Source: Candidatus Omnitrophota bacterium (GTDB lineage: Bacteria > Omnitrophota > Gorgyraeia > Duberdicusellales > 4484-171). From it: DNA of 24,294 bases. The stretch covers positions 1 through 24,294 of the forward strand of contig JALOCC010000027.1 in the NCBI GenBank assembly GCA_023227945.1. The letters run 5' to 3'. The translations under genes and the position numbers were made by a program. The notes under the pieces are model-generated. The model saw only the letters and a list, made by a program, of their open reading frames with translations. It searched no databases and was not told the DNA's origin. Shown one piece after another: positions 1 through 7,347 of this stretch (the stretch's first letter is position 1; every line of letters begins with the position of its first letter).

Positions 1-1923
1 GATAAGCTTAGGTGCTCCCGGTTTTAAAAATAATAAGTCCCCCTTGCCAAGAAGTTTATCTGCACCCATAACATCGAGCACTGTGCGAGAGTCTACCTTG
101 GAAGAAACTTTAAAAGAAATTCGTGCAGGAAAATTTGCTTTAATTACTCCGGTTATAACGTCAACTGACGGCCTTTGCGTTGCAAGAATAAGATGAATGC
201 CAACCGCTCTTGAAAGCTGCGCCAGGCGCTGTATAGAAACTTCTATGCTCTCTTTGGCAACTACCATTAAATCCGCCAATTCATCAACTATTATTATAAT
301 AAAAGGCATTTTCTTGCCGCCTTTGTTATATACATCGATATTCCTTGCGCCTTCAGAGGCAAGAAGATGATAACGCCTTTCCATTTCTTCAACAGCCCAG
401 TTCAAAGTAATAAATGCTTTTTTTGACTCATAGATAATCGGGTGCAGTAGGTGCGGTATGCCGGCAAAAGGAGCAAGTTCAACCATCTTTGGGTCCACAA
501 GAATAAACTTTACTTCATCAGGCTTTGCTTTAAACAAAATTGAAGTAATTATCGTATTAACGCAAACTGTTTTCCCCGAACCGGTTGTGCCGGCTATCAA
601 AAGGTGAGGCATTTCCTTTAAATCAGCAATCACGGGATTTCCTGAAACGTCTTTTCCGATAGTCAAAGTTAATTTTGAGCTAGAGTCGGAAAATATTTTT
701 TCCTCAAGAATTTCCCTTAAATAAACCAAATGTTTCTTCTCATTGGGAACTTCTACGCCAACAGTGCCTCTTCCCGGTATGGGCGCAACAATTCTTACCG
801 AAGATGATTTCATGGAAAGCGCTATGTCATCGGAAAGGGCGGATATTTTTGTAATCTTAACCCCCGGGGAAGGCTCTAATTCATACATTGTCACAACCGG
901 GCCTTTCTGGACACTTACAACTTTCGCCTCAACACCGAAATCGGAAAGTGTTTCTTCAAGATTCTTAATGCTTGCCTCTACATCCTCTTTTACCTCACGG
1001 TAATCAAGCGAAGACGGCACCTTCAAAAGGCCTATCGAAGGCAACTTGTAGGTTTTTGGATCAAATGTTTTGGCATTATCCGGATTAAGCCCGTCTATCT
1101 GCTTTTTTATTTCTTCTTTATTAACAAGTTTATCATTGTCTATCTTGCTCGCCTGCGCCTGTGCCTGCGATTGCGGCTGATTTATCTTCGGAGTATACAT
1201 TTTTATTTCCGGTTTTATTGCGGGGCGTACTTTTGTTGCAGCTTTTTCTTTATCTTCATCTTCGATCTGCCTGAGGGAGGCGTCTTTCAGTTTCTTTTTC
1301 TTAGCAATCAGGAAATCGCCGTTAGTTTCTACTTTTCTATTCCTTCTTTCCGCGATAAATTCACTTACCATAGAAAAAGCAAGCCTTGTTCCTTTAAAAA
1401 CATCTACAAAGAAAAAACCAAAAAACAAAAGGCTCATTATGATAAGAATTAAACTAAGTACGATTAAAGAACCGGAAAAACCAAGATAACTTTCAAAAAA
1501 CTGCGAGAGATAAAACCCGACAACGCCATCTGAATACTCCCAGCCGGCACCTGCTTTCGCAAATAACAGCCCCATAAAGGCGGAAAGCGATACAATAAAT
1601 ATTAAAGCAGCAATTGTATCGATGGTCTTACTTTTGCTTATACCGTAAAAACGTAATATTCCTATTTTAGCCAGCCCAAGGCCTATAAGGCAAAAAGGTA
1701 TAAAATAAGCCGCTCTTCCGAATAAAAATCTTAAAACAAAAGCAAAGTAAGCTCCGGCTATTCCGATAATATTGTGTGTAGTGTGGGAATTAGATTGGCT
1801 TAAGAACGCGATATCTTTTGAGGTGTATGAAAAAAGGCTTAAAATTAAGACTATTGAGAAAGCTATCGATATCGAGGCATATATCAAAGCGCTATTTTTA
1901 AAAAAATCAGGGGCTCGCTTCAT
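1..1923 (-). CDS. ftsK: DNA translocase FtsK/SpoIIIE (C-terminus cut by window edge)
   Basis: This is a membrane-anchored, ATP-driven dsDNA pump that clears and segregates chromosome termini at the division septum. The reading frame is open from an ATG at 1923 to the left window edge, giving 641 visible residues. The first ~190 residues hold about four hydrophobic segments, as expected for the FtsK membrane domain. A charged, Q/A-rich linker (~200-300) follows, then the motor domain. Walker A GTTGSGKT is at residues 445-452, and the Walker B region is IIIIVDELADL with VDEL at 546-549. The sequence ATRPSVD follows, typical of the family. The missing part would hold the motor's end and any winged-helix gamma domain that reads KOPS-like sites. 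The start overlaps the pnp stop as ATGA, so it is probably translationally coupled to pnp. I am very sure of the family. Confidence 0.96.
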   Translation of the reverse strand, partial: MKRAPDFFKNSALIYASISIAFSIVLILSLFSYTSKDIAFLSQSNSHTTHNIIGIAGAYFAFVLRFLFGRAAYFIPFCLIGLGLAKIGILRFYGISKSKTIDTIAALIFIVSLSAFMGLLFAKAGAGWEYSDGVVGFYLSQFFESYLGFSGSLIVLSLILIIMSLLFFGFFFVDVFKGTRLAFSMVSEFIAERRNRKVETNGDFLIAKKKKLKDASLRQIEDEDKEKAATKVRPAIKPEIKMYTPKINQPQSQAQAQASKIDNDKLVNKEEIKKQIDGLNPDNAKTFDPKTYKLPSIGLLKVPSSLDYREVKEDVEASIKNLEETLSDFGVEAKVVSVQKGPVVTMYELEPSPGVKITKISALSDDIALSMKSSSVRIVAPIPGRGTVGVEVPNEKKHLVYLREILEEKIFSDSSSKLTLTIGKDVSGNPVIADLKEMPHLLIAGTTGSGKTVCVNTIITSILFKAKPDEVKFILVDPKMVELAPFAGIPHLLHPIIYESKKAFITLNWAVEEMERRYHLLASEGARNIDVYNKGGKKMPFIIIIVDELADLMVVAKESIEVSIQRLAQLSRAVGIHLILATQRPSVDVITGVIKANFPARISFKVSSKVDSRTVLDVMGADKLLGKGDLLFLKPGAPKLI

Positions 1924-4001
1924 TGCGCCTGTTTTATACTAAGATTAATGCGGCCTTGGGAATCAATGCCTATTATTTTTACCTTAACTATATCTCCTTC
2001 TTTTAAAACTTCGCTGACATTTTTTACATAAGAATCGGAAATTTCGGAAACATGCACTAGGCCTTGCTTGCCAGGGACAATCTCGCAAAAAGCTCCAAAA
2101 TTCGCAATTCGGGTAACTTTTCCTTCGAAAATTTCTCCAACTTCTATATCCTTAACCATATTCATAATCTGCTTGGCTGCTCTTTCCAAATTATCCAGAT
2201 CCATTGCAACAACAGATACGGTAGCGGTTTCATCGTCAATGTCTATAGTAACATTATATTCGCTGGTAAGCCTTCGGATAAACTTTCCCCCGGGGCCTAT
2301 GACGCTGCCGATTCTATCCGGGTCTATCTTGAATGATTTTATTTTTGGTGCGTATTTCGAAACTATTTCTCTCGGCAAGGAAAGGGCCGTGCTCATTTTT
2401 TCCAAGATAAAAAGCCTTGCTTCTTTTGACTGAGCTAAAGCTTCTTCAATCATTTTATAAGTAAGCCCGCCTATTTTTATATCCAGCTGTATGGCGGTTA
2501 TGCCATTTTTTGTTCCGGCGACCTTAAAATCCATATCGCCATAATGGTCCTCAACTCCTGCGATATCCGTAAGAATTTTGTATTCTTCTCCTTCCGTAAT
2601 AAGGCCAAGGGCAATTCCCGCAACGGGTGAGGCAACCGGCACGCCCGCGTCCATAAGTGACAAAGAAGACGCGCATACCGTTGCCATACTTGAAGAACCA
2701 TTTGATTCTAAAATTTCAGAAACGACTCTTATAGTATAAGGAAATACTTCTTTTGGAGGAAGTATCGGGGAAAGTGCCTTTTCTGCTAAAGCGCCATGGC
2801 CGATATCTCTTCGCGATGGCCCTCTTAAAGGCTTTATCTCTCCTACGCTAAAAGGAGGAAAACTATAATGCAACATAAAATGCTTGGTTCTTCTACCTTC
2901 AAGCGCTTCAATAAATTGCTCATCCGAACTTGTGCCTAGTGTAATTGTTGAAAGCGATTGGGTTTGCCCGCGGGTAAATAGGGCTGAACCATGCGTGCAG
3001 GGAAGAACCCCGACCTTACAATCTATATTTCTTATTTCTTTTAAAGAACGGCCATCCGGGCGGGTATTTTCTTCAACAATTTTTTTGCGCACGAATTCTT
3101 CTTCAAGAGCAAAAAATACTTCTTTAACTTTATTACAATCTGTTTCGGGATTTACTTTAACGAGATCCTCGCAAACACAAGCAAGAATTTTATTTACGCC
3201 GGCTTCTCTTTCTTCTTTTCCGACTATTCCATATACACCCTCAAGCTCTTTGAAAATTTTATCTTTTAAAGAGCTGTATAAATCATTGTCAATTTCGTGC
3301 ATCAAGACTTCTTTCTTCTTTTTCCCTATCTTTTGCCGTAATTCTTTTTGAAAATTAACTATTTCTCGTATAAAAGGCTGGGCAAATTTTATAGCTTCAA
3401 GCACTTCTGCCTCGCTAATTTCTTTCAGGCCGCCCTCAAGCATTACGATATCATCTTCAGTACCTACCACAACGAGGTCCATAAGGGATTTTTCTCTTTC
3501 TTCGTAGGTAGGATTTAATATGAAGCCATCTTCTGTTTTGCTTACCCTTACCGCGCCTACCGGATTATAGAAAGGGATATCCGAAATGAATAAAGCGCTG
3601 CTTGCGGCGGTTATGGCAAAAATATCCGGGTCATTTTTGCCATCACTGGATAAAACCATAGCTACTATTTGTATTTCGTTCGTAAAGCCTTTCGGGAAAA
3701 GCGGCCGAAGCGGCCTGTCTATAAGGCGGGAGGTAAGTATTTCTTCGTCTTTGGGCCGGCCTTCGCGCTTGATAAATCCACCGGGTATTTTGCCCATGGC
3801 ATAAGTTTTTTCCTGATATTCTACGGTAAGAGGCAGGAAGCCGTCTGTTTCTTTTGGCTCTTTGGACATACAACTAGTCGCCAACACGACAGTCTCTCCG
3901 TAAGAAACCAAAACAGCACCATTTGCCTGTTTAGCCCAATCTCCTGTAGAAAACGTCAGGGAATTTTTTCCCAAATTAGGAAGGGAGAGGGATGTGCCCA
4001 T
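1920..4001 (-). CDS. pnp: Polyribonucleotide nucleotidyltransferase (PNPase)
   Basis: PNPase is a trimeric 3'-5' phosphorolytic exoribonuclease of mRNA turnover. I take the ATG at 4001 (MGTSLSLPNLG, 693 aa), one base after the rpsO TAA; an AGGAG lies about 16 bases upstream. An in-frame TTG at 4028 would add nine residues and overlap rpsO, and is less likely. Domain order is canonical: RNase PH 1, all-helical linker, RNase PH 2, KH, S1. Visible signatures are LRGPSRRDIGHGALAEKAL, the catalytic VEDHYGDMD (D485 and D491, matching the paired aspartates of the family), the KH loop GPGG at 569-572 and the S1 domain at ~622-693. The length matches the family (~700). The stop TGA overlaps the ftsK ATG. 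rpsO-pnp adjacency is a classic bacterial arrangement. Confidence 0.98.
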   Translation of the reverse strand: MGTSLSLPNLGKNSLTFSTGDWAKQANGAVLVSYGETVVLATSCMSKEPKETDGFLPLTVEYQEKTYAMGKIPGGFIKREGRPKDEEILTSRLIDRPLRPLFPKGFTNEIQIVAMVLSSDGKNDPDIFAITAASSALFISDIPFYNPVGAVRVSKTEDGFILNPTYEEREKSLMDLVVVGTEDDIVMLEGGLKEISEAEVLEAIKFAQPFIREIVNFQKELRQKIGKKKKEVLMHEIDNDLYSSLKDKIFKELEGVYGIVGKEEREAGVNKILACVCEDLVKVNPETDCNKVKEVFFALEEEFVRKKIVEENTRPDGRSLKEIRNIDCKVGVLPCTHGSALFTRGQTQSLSTITLGTSSDEQFIEALEGRRTKHFMLHYSFPPFSVGEIKPLRGPSRRDIGHGALAEKALSPILPPKEVFPYTIRVVSEILESNGSSSMATVCASSLSLMDAGVPVASPVAGIALGLITEGEEYKILTDIAGVEDHYGDMDFKVAGTKNGITAIQLDIKIGGLTYKMIEEALAQSKEARLFILEKMSTALSLPREIVSKYAPKIKSFKIDPDRIGSVIGPGGKFIRRLTSEYNVTIDIDDETATVSVVAMDLDNLERAAKQIMNMVKDIEVGEIFEGKVTRIANFGAFCEIVPGKQGLVHVSEISDSYVKNVSEVLKEGDIVKVKIIGIDSQGRINLSIKQAQ

Positions 4002-4002
4002 T

Positions 4003-4266
4003 TTATTTAAGGTTAAGCTCCTTTGCAACCCCGCTATAGCCTTGAGGATCCTTTTTCTTAAGATAATTAAGAAGGCGGCGGCGTCTTCCTACAAGCATAA
4101 GCAGGCCGCGGCGAGAATGGAAGTCTTTCTTGTGTTTTTTTAAATGATCCGTTAAATAGTTAATCCTTTCTGTAAGCAATGCTACCTGCACAGAGGCGGA
4201 ACCGGTATCTTGGGGATGCTCTTTAAACTTCTCAATTAGTTTTTTCTTTTTGTTCTTTGCCAACAT
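4003..4266 (-). CDS. rpsO: 30S ribosomal protein S15
   Basis: S15 is a primary 16S rRNA-binding protein of the small-subunit platform. The ATG at 4266 gives 87 aa (family ~89), beginning MLAKNKKKK and containing DTGSASVQVALLTERI and HKKDFHSRRGLLMLVGRRRRLLNYL, which are diagnostic S15 motifs. The frame stays open upstream to about 4344, but that extension has no homology to S15 and includes the promoter, so I reject it. The gene ends in TAA one base before pnp ATG, so the two are very probably cotranscribed and coupled. No separate leader for S15 autoregulation is apparent, because the best promoter places the transcript start about at the ATG. Confidence 0.97.
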   Translation of the reverse strand: MLAKNKKKKLIEKFKEHPQDTGSASVQVALLTERINYLTDHLKKHKKDFHSRRGLLMLVGRRRRLLNYLKKKDPQGYSGVAKELNLK

Positions 4267-4272
4267 AATAAT

Positions 4273-4301
4273 ATAATACCTTTTTATTGTTTTTCTGTCA
4301 A
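4273..4301 (-). promoter_or_regulatory. Strong sigma70-type promoter for rpsO-pnp-ftsK
   Basis: Read on the minus strand, a perfect -35 TTGACA (4301-4296) is followed by 17 bases and a -10 TATTAT (4278-4273), one mismatch from TATAAT. The -10 is followed by only six bases before the rpsO ATG at 4266, so initiation at the usual distance would give a leaderless or nearly leaderless mRNA. This is seen in the sequence only; no transcription data are available. Confidence 0.6.
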
Positions 4302-4345
4302 CCCTTAGGCTTCTGTTGAAAAAAGGGAAGGCAAGCTTACCCACT

Positions 4346-4395
4346 AGGCCTTTGGCCTGCTGGACTGTCTGCCGGAGCCGTTTAGCGTAGGCAGA
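4346..4395. repeat. Short palindromic stretch upstream of rpsO
   Basis: Two small hairpins lie here: AGGCC-TTT-GGCCT (4346-4358), and TCTGCC (4368-4373) with GGCAGA (4390-4395) around a 16-base loop. The second resembles the GC-rich TCCGCC/GGCGGA palindromic units at 11.73 and 16.70 kb but is more degraded. The rest of 4267-4512 holds the rpsO promoter and the 4463-4495 hairpin, and no gene that I can support. Confidence 0.4.
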
Positions 4396-4462
4396 AACTT
4401 TTAGCTAAAATAGATTATAGCAGAAATCCCAATTTGGGTCAATTAGTTTTTTAGGACACGGC

Positions 4463-4495
4463 AGTGCAGTAAAATAACAGGTATTTTACTGCACT
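4463..4495 (-). terminator. Perfect 14-bp hairpin downstream of the htpX-like gene
   Basis: AGTGCAGTAAAATA (4463-4476) pairs perfectly with TATTTTACTGCACT (4482-4495) around a 5-base loop. It lies 18 bases beyond the stop of the M48 protease gene and before the rpsO promoter, where a transcript end is expected. There is no U-tract on either strand, so it could instead be a 3'-end stabilising hairpin rather than a canonical intrinsic terminator. Confidence 0.5.
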
Positions 4496-4512
4496 ATGCC
4501 CAATATATGCCC

Positions 4513-5487
4513 CTAAGCTTGCCCCTTGTTATACTCTGAAAGATGCTTTATGCGCTTTAGCATATTCGGATGGGTGCTTAAAATCTCCATAGCCTTATCC
4601 GCAAAACTTAAGTTTATCTTCTTTTGTGCTAAACTACGCAATTCATAAGGATCAATGGTTCCTGTTCTGTCCAAATCAAGCTGTGCCAAATCAGATATTT
4701 CGCTTTTTGCCTTGGATAAATCGTTAAGAAAGAAAGCCTTCACTCCTTCAATTTCGCGTAAATTCTCTTTAGGAAGGCGGGCTGCGCCATAAACAAGCTT
4801 GTAGAGCGCTGTTGCCAAGCTTGCCGGAGAGTTTCCTAAATCTAAAGAACCTTTATCCGCGAAATATTCTCTTATGCGTGAAGCATACAAAACCAAAAGG
4901 TTTGTAACGAAATAAAATACGAATGCCGCAATACCTATTAAAGCTGCGGAGCCTCCACTTTCGCGCCTGCGTGAATACGAACCATAAAGGCTGAAATGCA
5001 AAAAAATATAGTATAAGATAAGCGGTACAACCGAAAGTAAAGTGATAAAAAGAACATCTCTGCTTTTTAGATGGGTCATTTCATGGCCCAATACAGCACG
5101 CAGTTCCTCTTTGTTTAATAAGTCCAGAACACCTTTGGTAACGCATATTCTTCCGTCTTTCAGGCTTCTTCCGAAAGCAAAAGCATTCGGCACGTTTATA
5201 TGGGCAATCCCGATTTTGGGCATAGGAACATTCGCCCGCCGGGAGAGACCCTCAACCATTTCAAACAACCAGGGTACATCTTCCTTTTTTACATATTTTA
5301 CATGCATCGAGAGCTCTACAATTTTCGGGCCTACCAGATATTGGAAAAGCATCATCCCAACCGCGAGTAAAACTTGCGGTAGGAAACCTCGCACACCCAG
5401 ATAATGCATTATAAGCGATGCTATAGCATAAAGAATCGCAAACAGTATAATTACCAGGATTGACATTCTTAATCGTAGACTAAACAT
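4513..5487 (-). CDS. htpX: HtpX-like M48 family membrane metalloprotease
   Basis: This is a zinc endopeptidase of the inner membrane, in a family involved in membrane-protein quality control. The ATG at 5487 (MFSLRLRMSILVIILF, 324 aa) has a good ribosome site, GGAGG, seven bases upstream. A longer frame to 5607 runs through a repeat array and is not credible. Two N-terminal membrane segments (~8-55) are followed by a soluble stretch, the zinc site HEMTH at 135-139 with catalytic E136, a second hydrophobic pair (~150-205) and EYFAD with the third zinc ligand E207. The C-terminus has the family-typical THPNMLKRIKHL. Length and topology fit HtpX. A heptad repeat array separates it from xseB. HtpX is the best fit, though other M48B proteases cannot be excluded. 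Confidence 0.9.
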   Translation of the reverse strand: MFSLRLRMSILVIILFAILYAIASLIMHYLGVRGFLPQVLLAVGMMLFQYLVGPKIVELSMHVKYVKKEDVPWLFEMVEGLSRRANVPMPKIGIAHINVPNAFAFGRSLKDGRICVTKGVLDLLNKEELRAVLGHEMTHLKSRDVLFITLLSVVPLILYYIFLHFSLYGSYSRRRESGGSAALIGIAAFVFYFVTNLLVLYASRIREYFADKGSLDLGNSPASLATALYKLVYGAARLPKENLREIEGVKAFFLNDLSKAKSEISDLAQLDLDRTGTIDPYELRSLAQKKINLSFADKAMEILSTHPNMLKRIKHLSEYNKGQA

Positions 5488-5504
5488 ATTATTACCTCCG
5501 GGAA

Positions 5505-5563
5505 AGCTTTCAGCTATCAGTCGTAAGCTATCAGCAGCTGAAAGCCGAAAGCTGATAGCTTTT
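5505..5563. repeat. AGCNNNN heptad array with inverted arms
   Basis: The stretch parses into AGCTTTC, AGCTATC, AGTCGTA, AGCTATC, a 3-base AGC, then AGCTGAA, AGCCGAA, AGCTGAT, AGCTTTT. The arms are complementary: AAGCTATCAGC (5525-5535) pairs perfectly with GCTGATAGCTT (5551-5561), and GCTTTCAGCT (5506-5515) with AGCTGAAAGC (5536-5545), so two alternative hairpins are possible. It lies between xseB and htpX, just upstream of the htpX ribosome site. Confidence 0.85.
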
Positions 5564-5569
5564 CGAAGT

Positions 5570-5797
5570 TTACTTGGCGGTTTCTTCCTTATCCGAGCCT
5601 TTGTCAAATTCTTTAACTATCTTTCTGACTTCAAGCTCTGTTTCTTCAATCTTTTCGCGGCATAATTTAATAAGTTCAACTGCTCTTTTTACCCGAGTAG
5701 TCAACTCATCAACATCTACCCTTTCCGATTCTAAGTCGGAAAGTATGCCGTTTAATTCGTTAATCGCCTCGTTATATTTTATTGTTTTTTTGCTCAT
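5570..5797 (-). CDS. xseB: Exodeoxyribonuclease VII small subunit
   Basis: XseB is the small, helical subunit that associates in several copies with XseA to form ExoVII, a metal-independent single-strand DNA exonuclease. The 75-aa product (family ~60-85) begins MSKKTIKYNEAINELNGILSDLESERVDVDELTTRVKRAVELIKLCREKIEETE, which is the usual two-helix pattern with the conserved ExLexIvxxLE-like opening and LCRxKI segment. The ATG at 5797 overlaps the end of xseA by 26 bases, indicating translational coupling. The stop TAA at 5570 lies right beside an inverted heptad array. Confidence 0.93.
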   Translation of the reverse strand: MSKKTIKYNEAINELNGILSDLESERVDVDELTTRVKRAVELIKLCREKIEETELEVRKIVKEFDKGSDKEETAK

Positions 5798-7136
5798 TTT
5801 CCTTTTGTTTTTCTTCTACGCGAGAAATGATATTACCTTCATAAAGGACGGTTTTTATGATATCATTTTCATTTATATCGTCAATAGATTTTATAGGCTT
5901 TGAATCCTTGAAGGTTATGGAATAACCTCTTTTTAAAACATTTTTAGGATCAAGCAGCCGGACCTTACTTTCTGCATGCTTCATGCTATCACGTGAATCG
6001 GATAAAAGTGTATTTAATTTTAATTTAAAAATATCGTAACTTCCTAAAAGCTCTTGCCGGCGCATACTTAAAAACTTTTTTGTGAAATTACTAATATTAG
6101 CTTTCTTCGATGAAAGCTCTTCTTTATGAAATTGAAAATAGCGGCTGGCACCGGAATCGCATTTAGAGGTTAACATTGCCAGTTGATTGTTGCTATTCTC
6201 AAGAAAATCTTTCACTCCTAACCCAATCCTTTGTTCAATATCCTCCAGAGAATTGATAAATTCTTTCACCCTTTCAATTATAAATTGAGCTCCCTTGGTG
6301 GGAGTTTTAACAAAAGTATGCGCAACCATATCGGTAATACTTGTATTTATCTCATGGCCTATGGCAGATATTAGAGGAAATTTCAGCATGGCTACGGTTT
6401 CGGCAATTTTTTTATTGTCAAACCAGCTTAAATCTGCGGTTGAGCCGCCGCCTCTTGCAATCATAATTACATCAAGCTCATCTCGTGATAAATTATTAAA
6501 GAAATTAAGCGCGGCGGTTACATCACTTTCTACTAATTTACCTTGCATGTAACAGCTGTATATAAATATTTTAAATCCATATTTACTTTTTTTAAACTCA
6601 TCAAGCACGTCATGATACGCGGCAGAATCAGGCGCAGTTATAAGGCCTACCTTTAAAGGAATTTGCGCCATTGGAATAAGCTTATTACGTTCAAGCAATC
6701 CCTTGGCCCTTAATTCTTCAATTATCCTTTGCCGGGATGCCGCCATTTTCCCCAAAGTATAAACAGTATCGATATCAAAAACAGTCAGGCTGAATTTGCC
6801 TGTCTTTACATATAAATCAACTTTACAGAGCAGTTTTACTTCAATGTCTTTCTTTAATTCAAAAGCTCCGTTTGTTTCTGCTATACGCTTTGTTATCTGC
6901 GGTTTTACATTTTCAAAAATAACCGCATTAGCCTGTGCCATTATTTCATTCGCCTCGGGATGTTTTTGCACAAGATTTAAATTTATAGTGCCTCTGTCGC
7001 GTAAATCCTGTATTTCGCCGCATACCCACACATAGTCAGGAAAATCCATACGGATGAGTTTTTTGACGGTATTATTCAACTCAAAGATACTGTAAACCTT
7101 TTCTGTTTTTAAAAATCCGAAGTTCTGTTGGTCCAT
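5772..7136 (-). CDS. xseA: Exodeoxyribonuclease VII large subunit
   Basis: XseA is the catalytic subunit of ExoVII, which degrades single-stranded DNA from both ends into oligonucleotides during mismatch repair and damage processing. The protein has 454 aa, the usual length. An N-terminal OB fold (YSIFELNNTVKKLI...YVWVCGEI, ~15-125) precedes the nuclease domain, with ARGGGS at 227-232, GHEINTSITDMVAH at 260-273 and KTPT at 277-280, then long coiled helices and a C-terminal beta segment with the RGYSI motif. The GHEINTS form differs from the GHETDxT of proteobacterial enzymes and recalls the Bacteroidetes-type sequence. The ATG at 7136 has GAGG about ten bases upstream. xseB overlaps its 3' end. 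Confidence 0.96.
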   Translation of the reverse strand: MDQQNFGFLKTEKVYSIFELNNTVKKLIRMDFPDYVWVCGEIQDLRDRGTINLNLVQKHPEANEIMAQANAVIFENVKPQITKRIAETNGAFELKKDIEVKLLCKVDLYVKTGKFSLTVFDIDTVYTLGKMAASRQRIIEELRAKGLLERNKLIPMAQIPLKVGLITAPDSAAYHDVLDEFKKSKYGFKIFIYSCYMQGKLVESDVTAALNFFNNLSRDELDVIMIARGGGSTADLSWFDNKKIAETVAMLKFPLISAIGHEINTSITDMVAHTFVKTPTKGAQFIIERVKEFINSLEDIEQRIGLGVKDFLENSNNQLAMLTSKCDSGASRYFQFHKEELSSKKANISNFTKKFLSMRRQELLGSYDIFKLKLNTLLSDSRDSMKHAESKVRLLDPKNVLKRGYSITFKDSKPIKSIDDINENDIIKTVLYEGNIISRVEEKQKENEQKNNKI

Positions 7137-7210
7137 TCTTGCGCTACCTCGCGTGAATTACGAAATTTATAGTTTACGACACTGCTTCGTTGTATGGATT
7201 ACCCCATAAA

Positions 7211-7347
7211 ATAACCAATGACCAAGATACAAGATACAAACAAATTCCAATAACCAATCACCAAACAATTCCATCGATTTTTCCGTTTGGTTATTAGAAT
7301 TTGGTTATTGATTATTGTTTGGTTATTGTATCTTGGAACTTGGTTAT
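7211..7347. repeat. Long inverted heptad array (ATAACCA / TGGTTAT dialect)
   Basis: The left arm (7211-7273) parses into ATAACCA, ATGACCA, AGATACA, AGATACA, an 11-mer AACAAATTCCA, ATAACCA, ATCACCA and a 10-mer. The right arm (7288-7347) parses into TGGTTAT, TAGAATT, TGGTTAT, TGATTAT, a 4-mer TGTT, TGGTTAT, TGTATCT, TGGAACT, TGGTTAT. The arms are imperfect reverse complements around a ~14-base centre, so about 60 bp could pair. The right arm runs into the 3' end of the GT87 gene (stop at 7312). Confidence 0.9.

Noticed and set aside
2068..3351. Plus-strand open frames of 90-155 codons opposite pnp
   Set aside because: They are shadows of a highly conserved minus-strand gene and show no recognisable protein features. 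The same holds for the plus-strand frames opposite ftsK, htpX, xseA and the glycosyltransferases.
4267..4344. N-terminal extension of S15 to an upstream start
   Set aside because: The extra residues have no counterpart in S15 proteins and overlap the promoter; the ATG at 4266 gives the normal length.
4463..4495. Canonical Rho-independent terminator
   Set aside because: The stem is perfect but no run of T follows on either strand, so I list it only as a possible 3'-end hairpin.
5488..5607. N-terminal extension of the HtpX-like protease
   Set aside because: It would translate the AGCNNNN repeat array and overlap xseB. The ATG at 5487 has a good ribosome site and gives the normal membrane-segment start.
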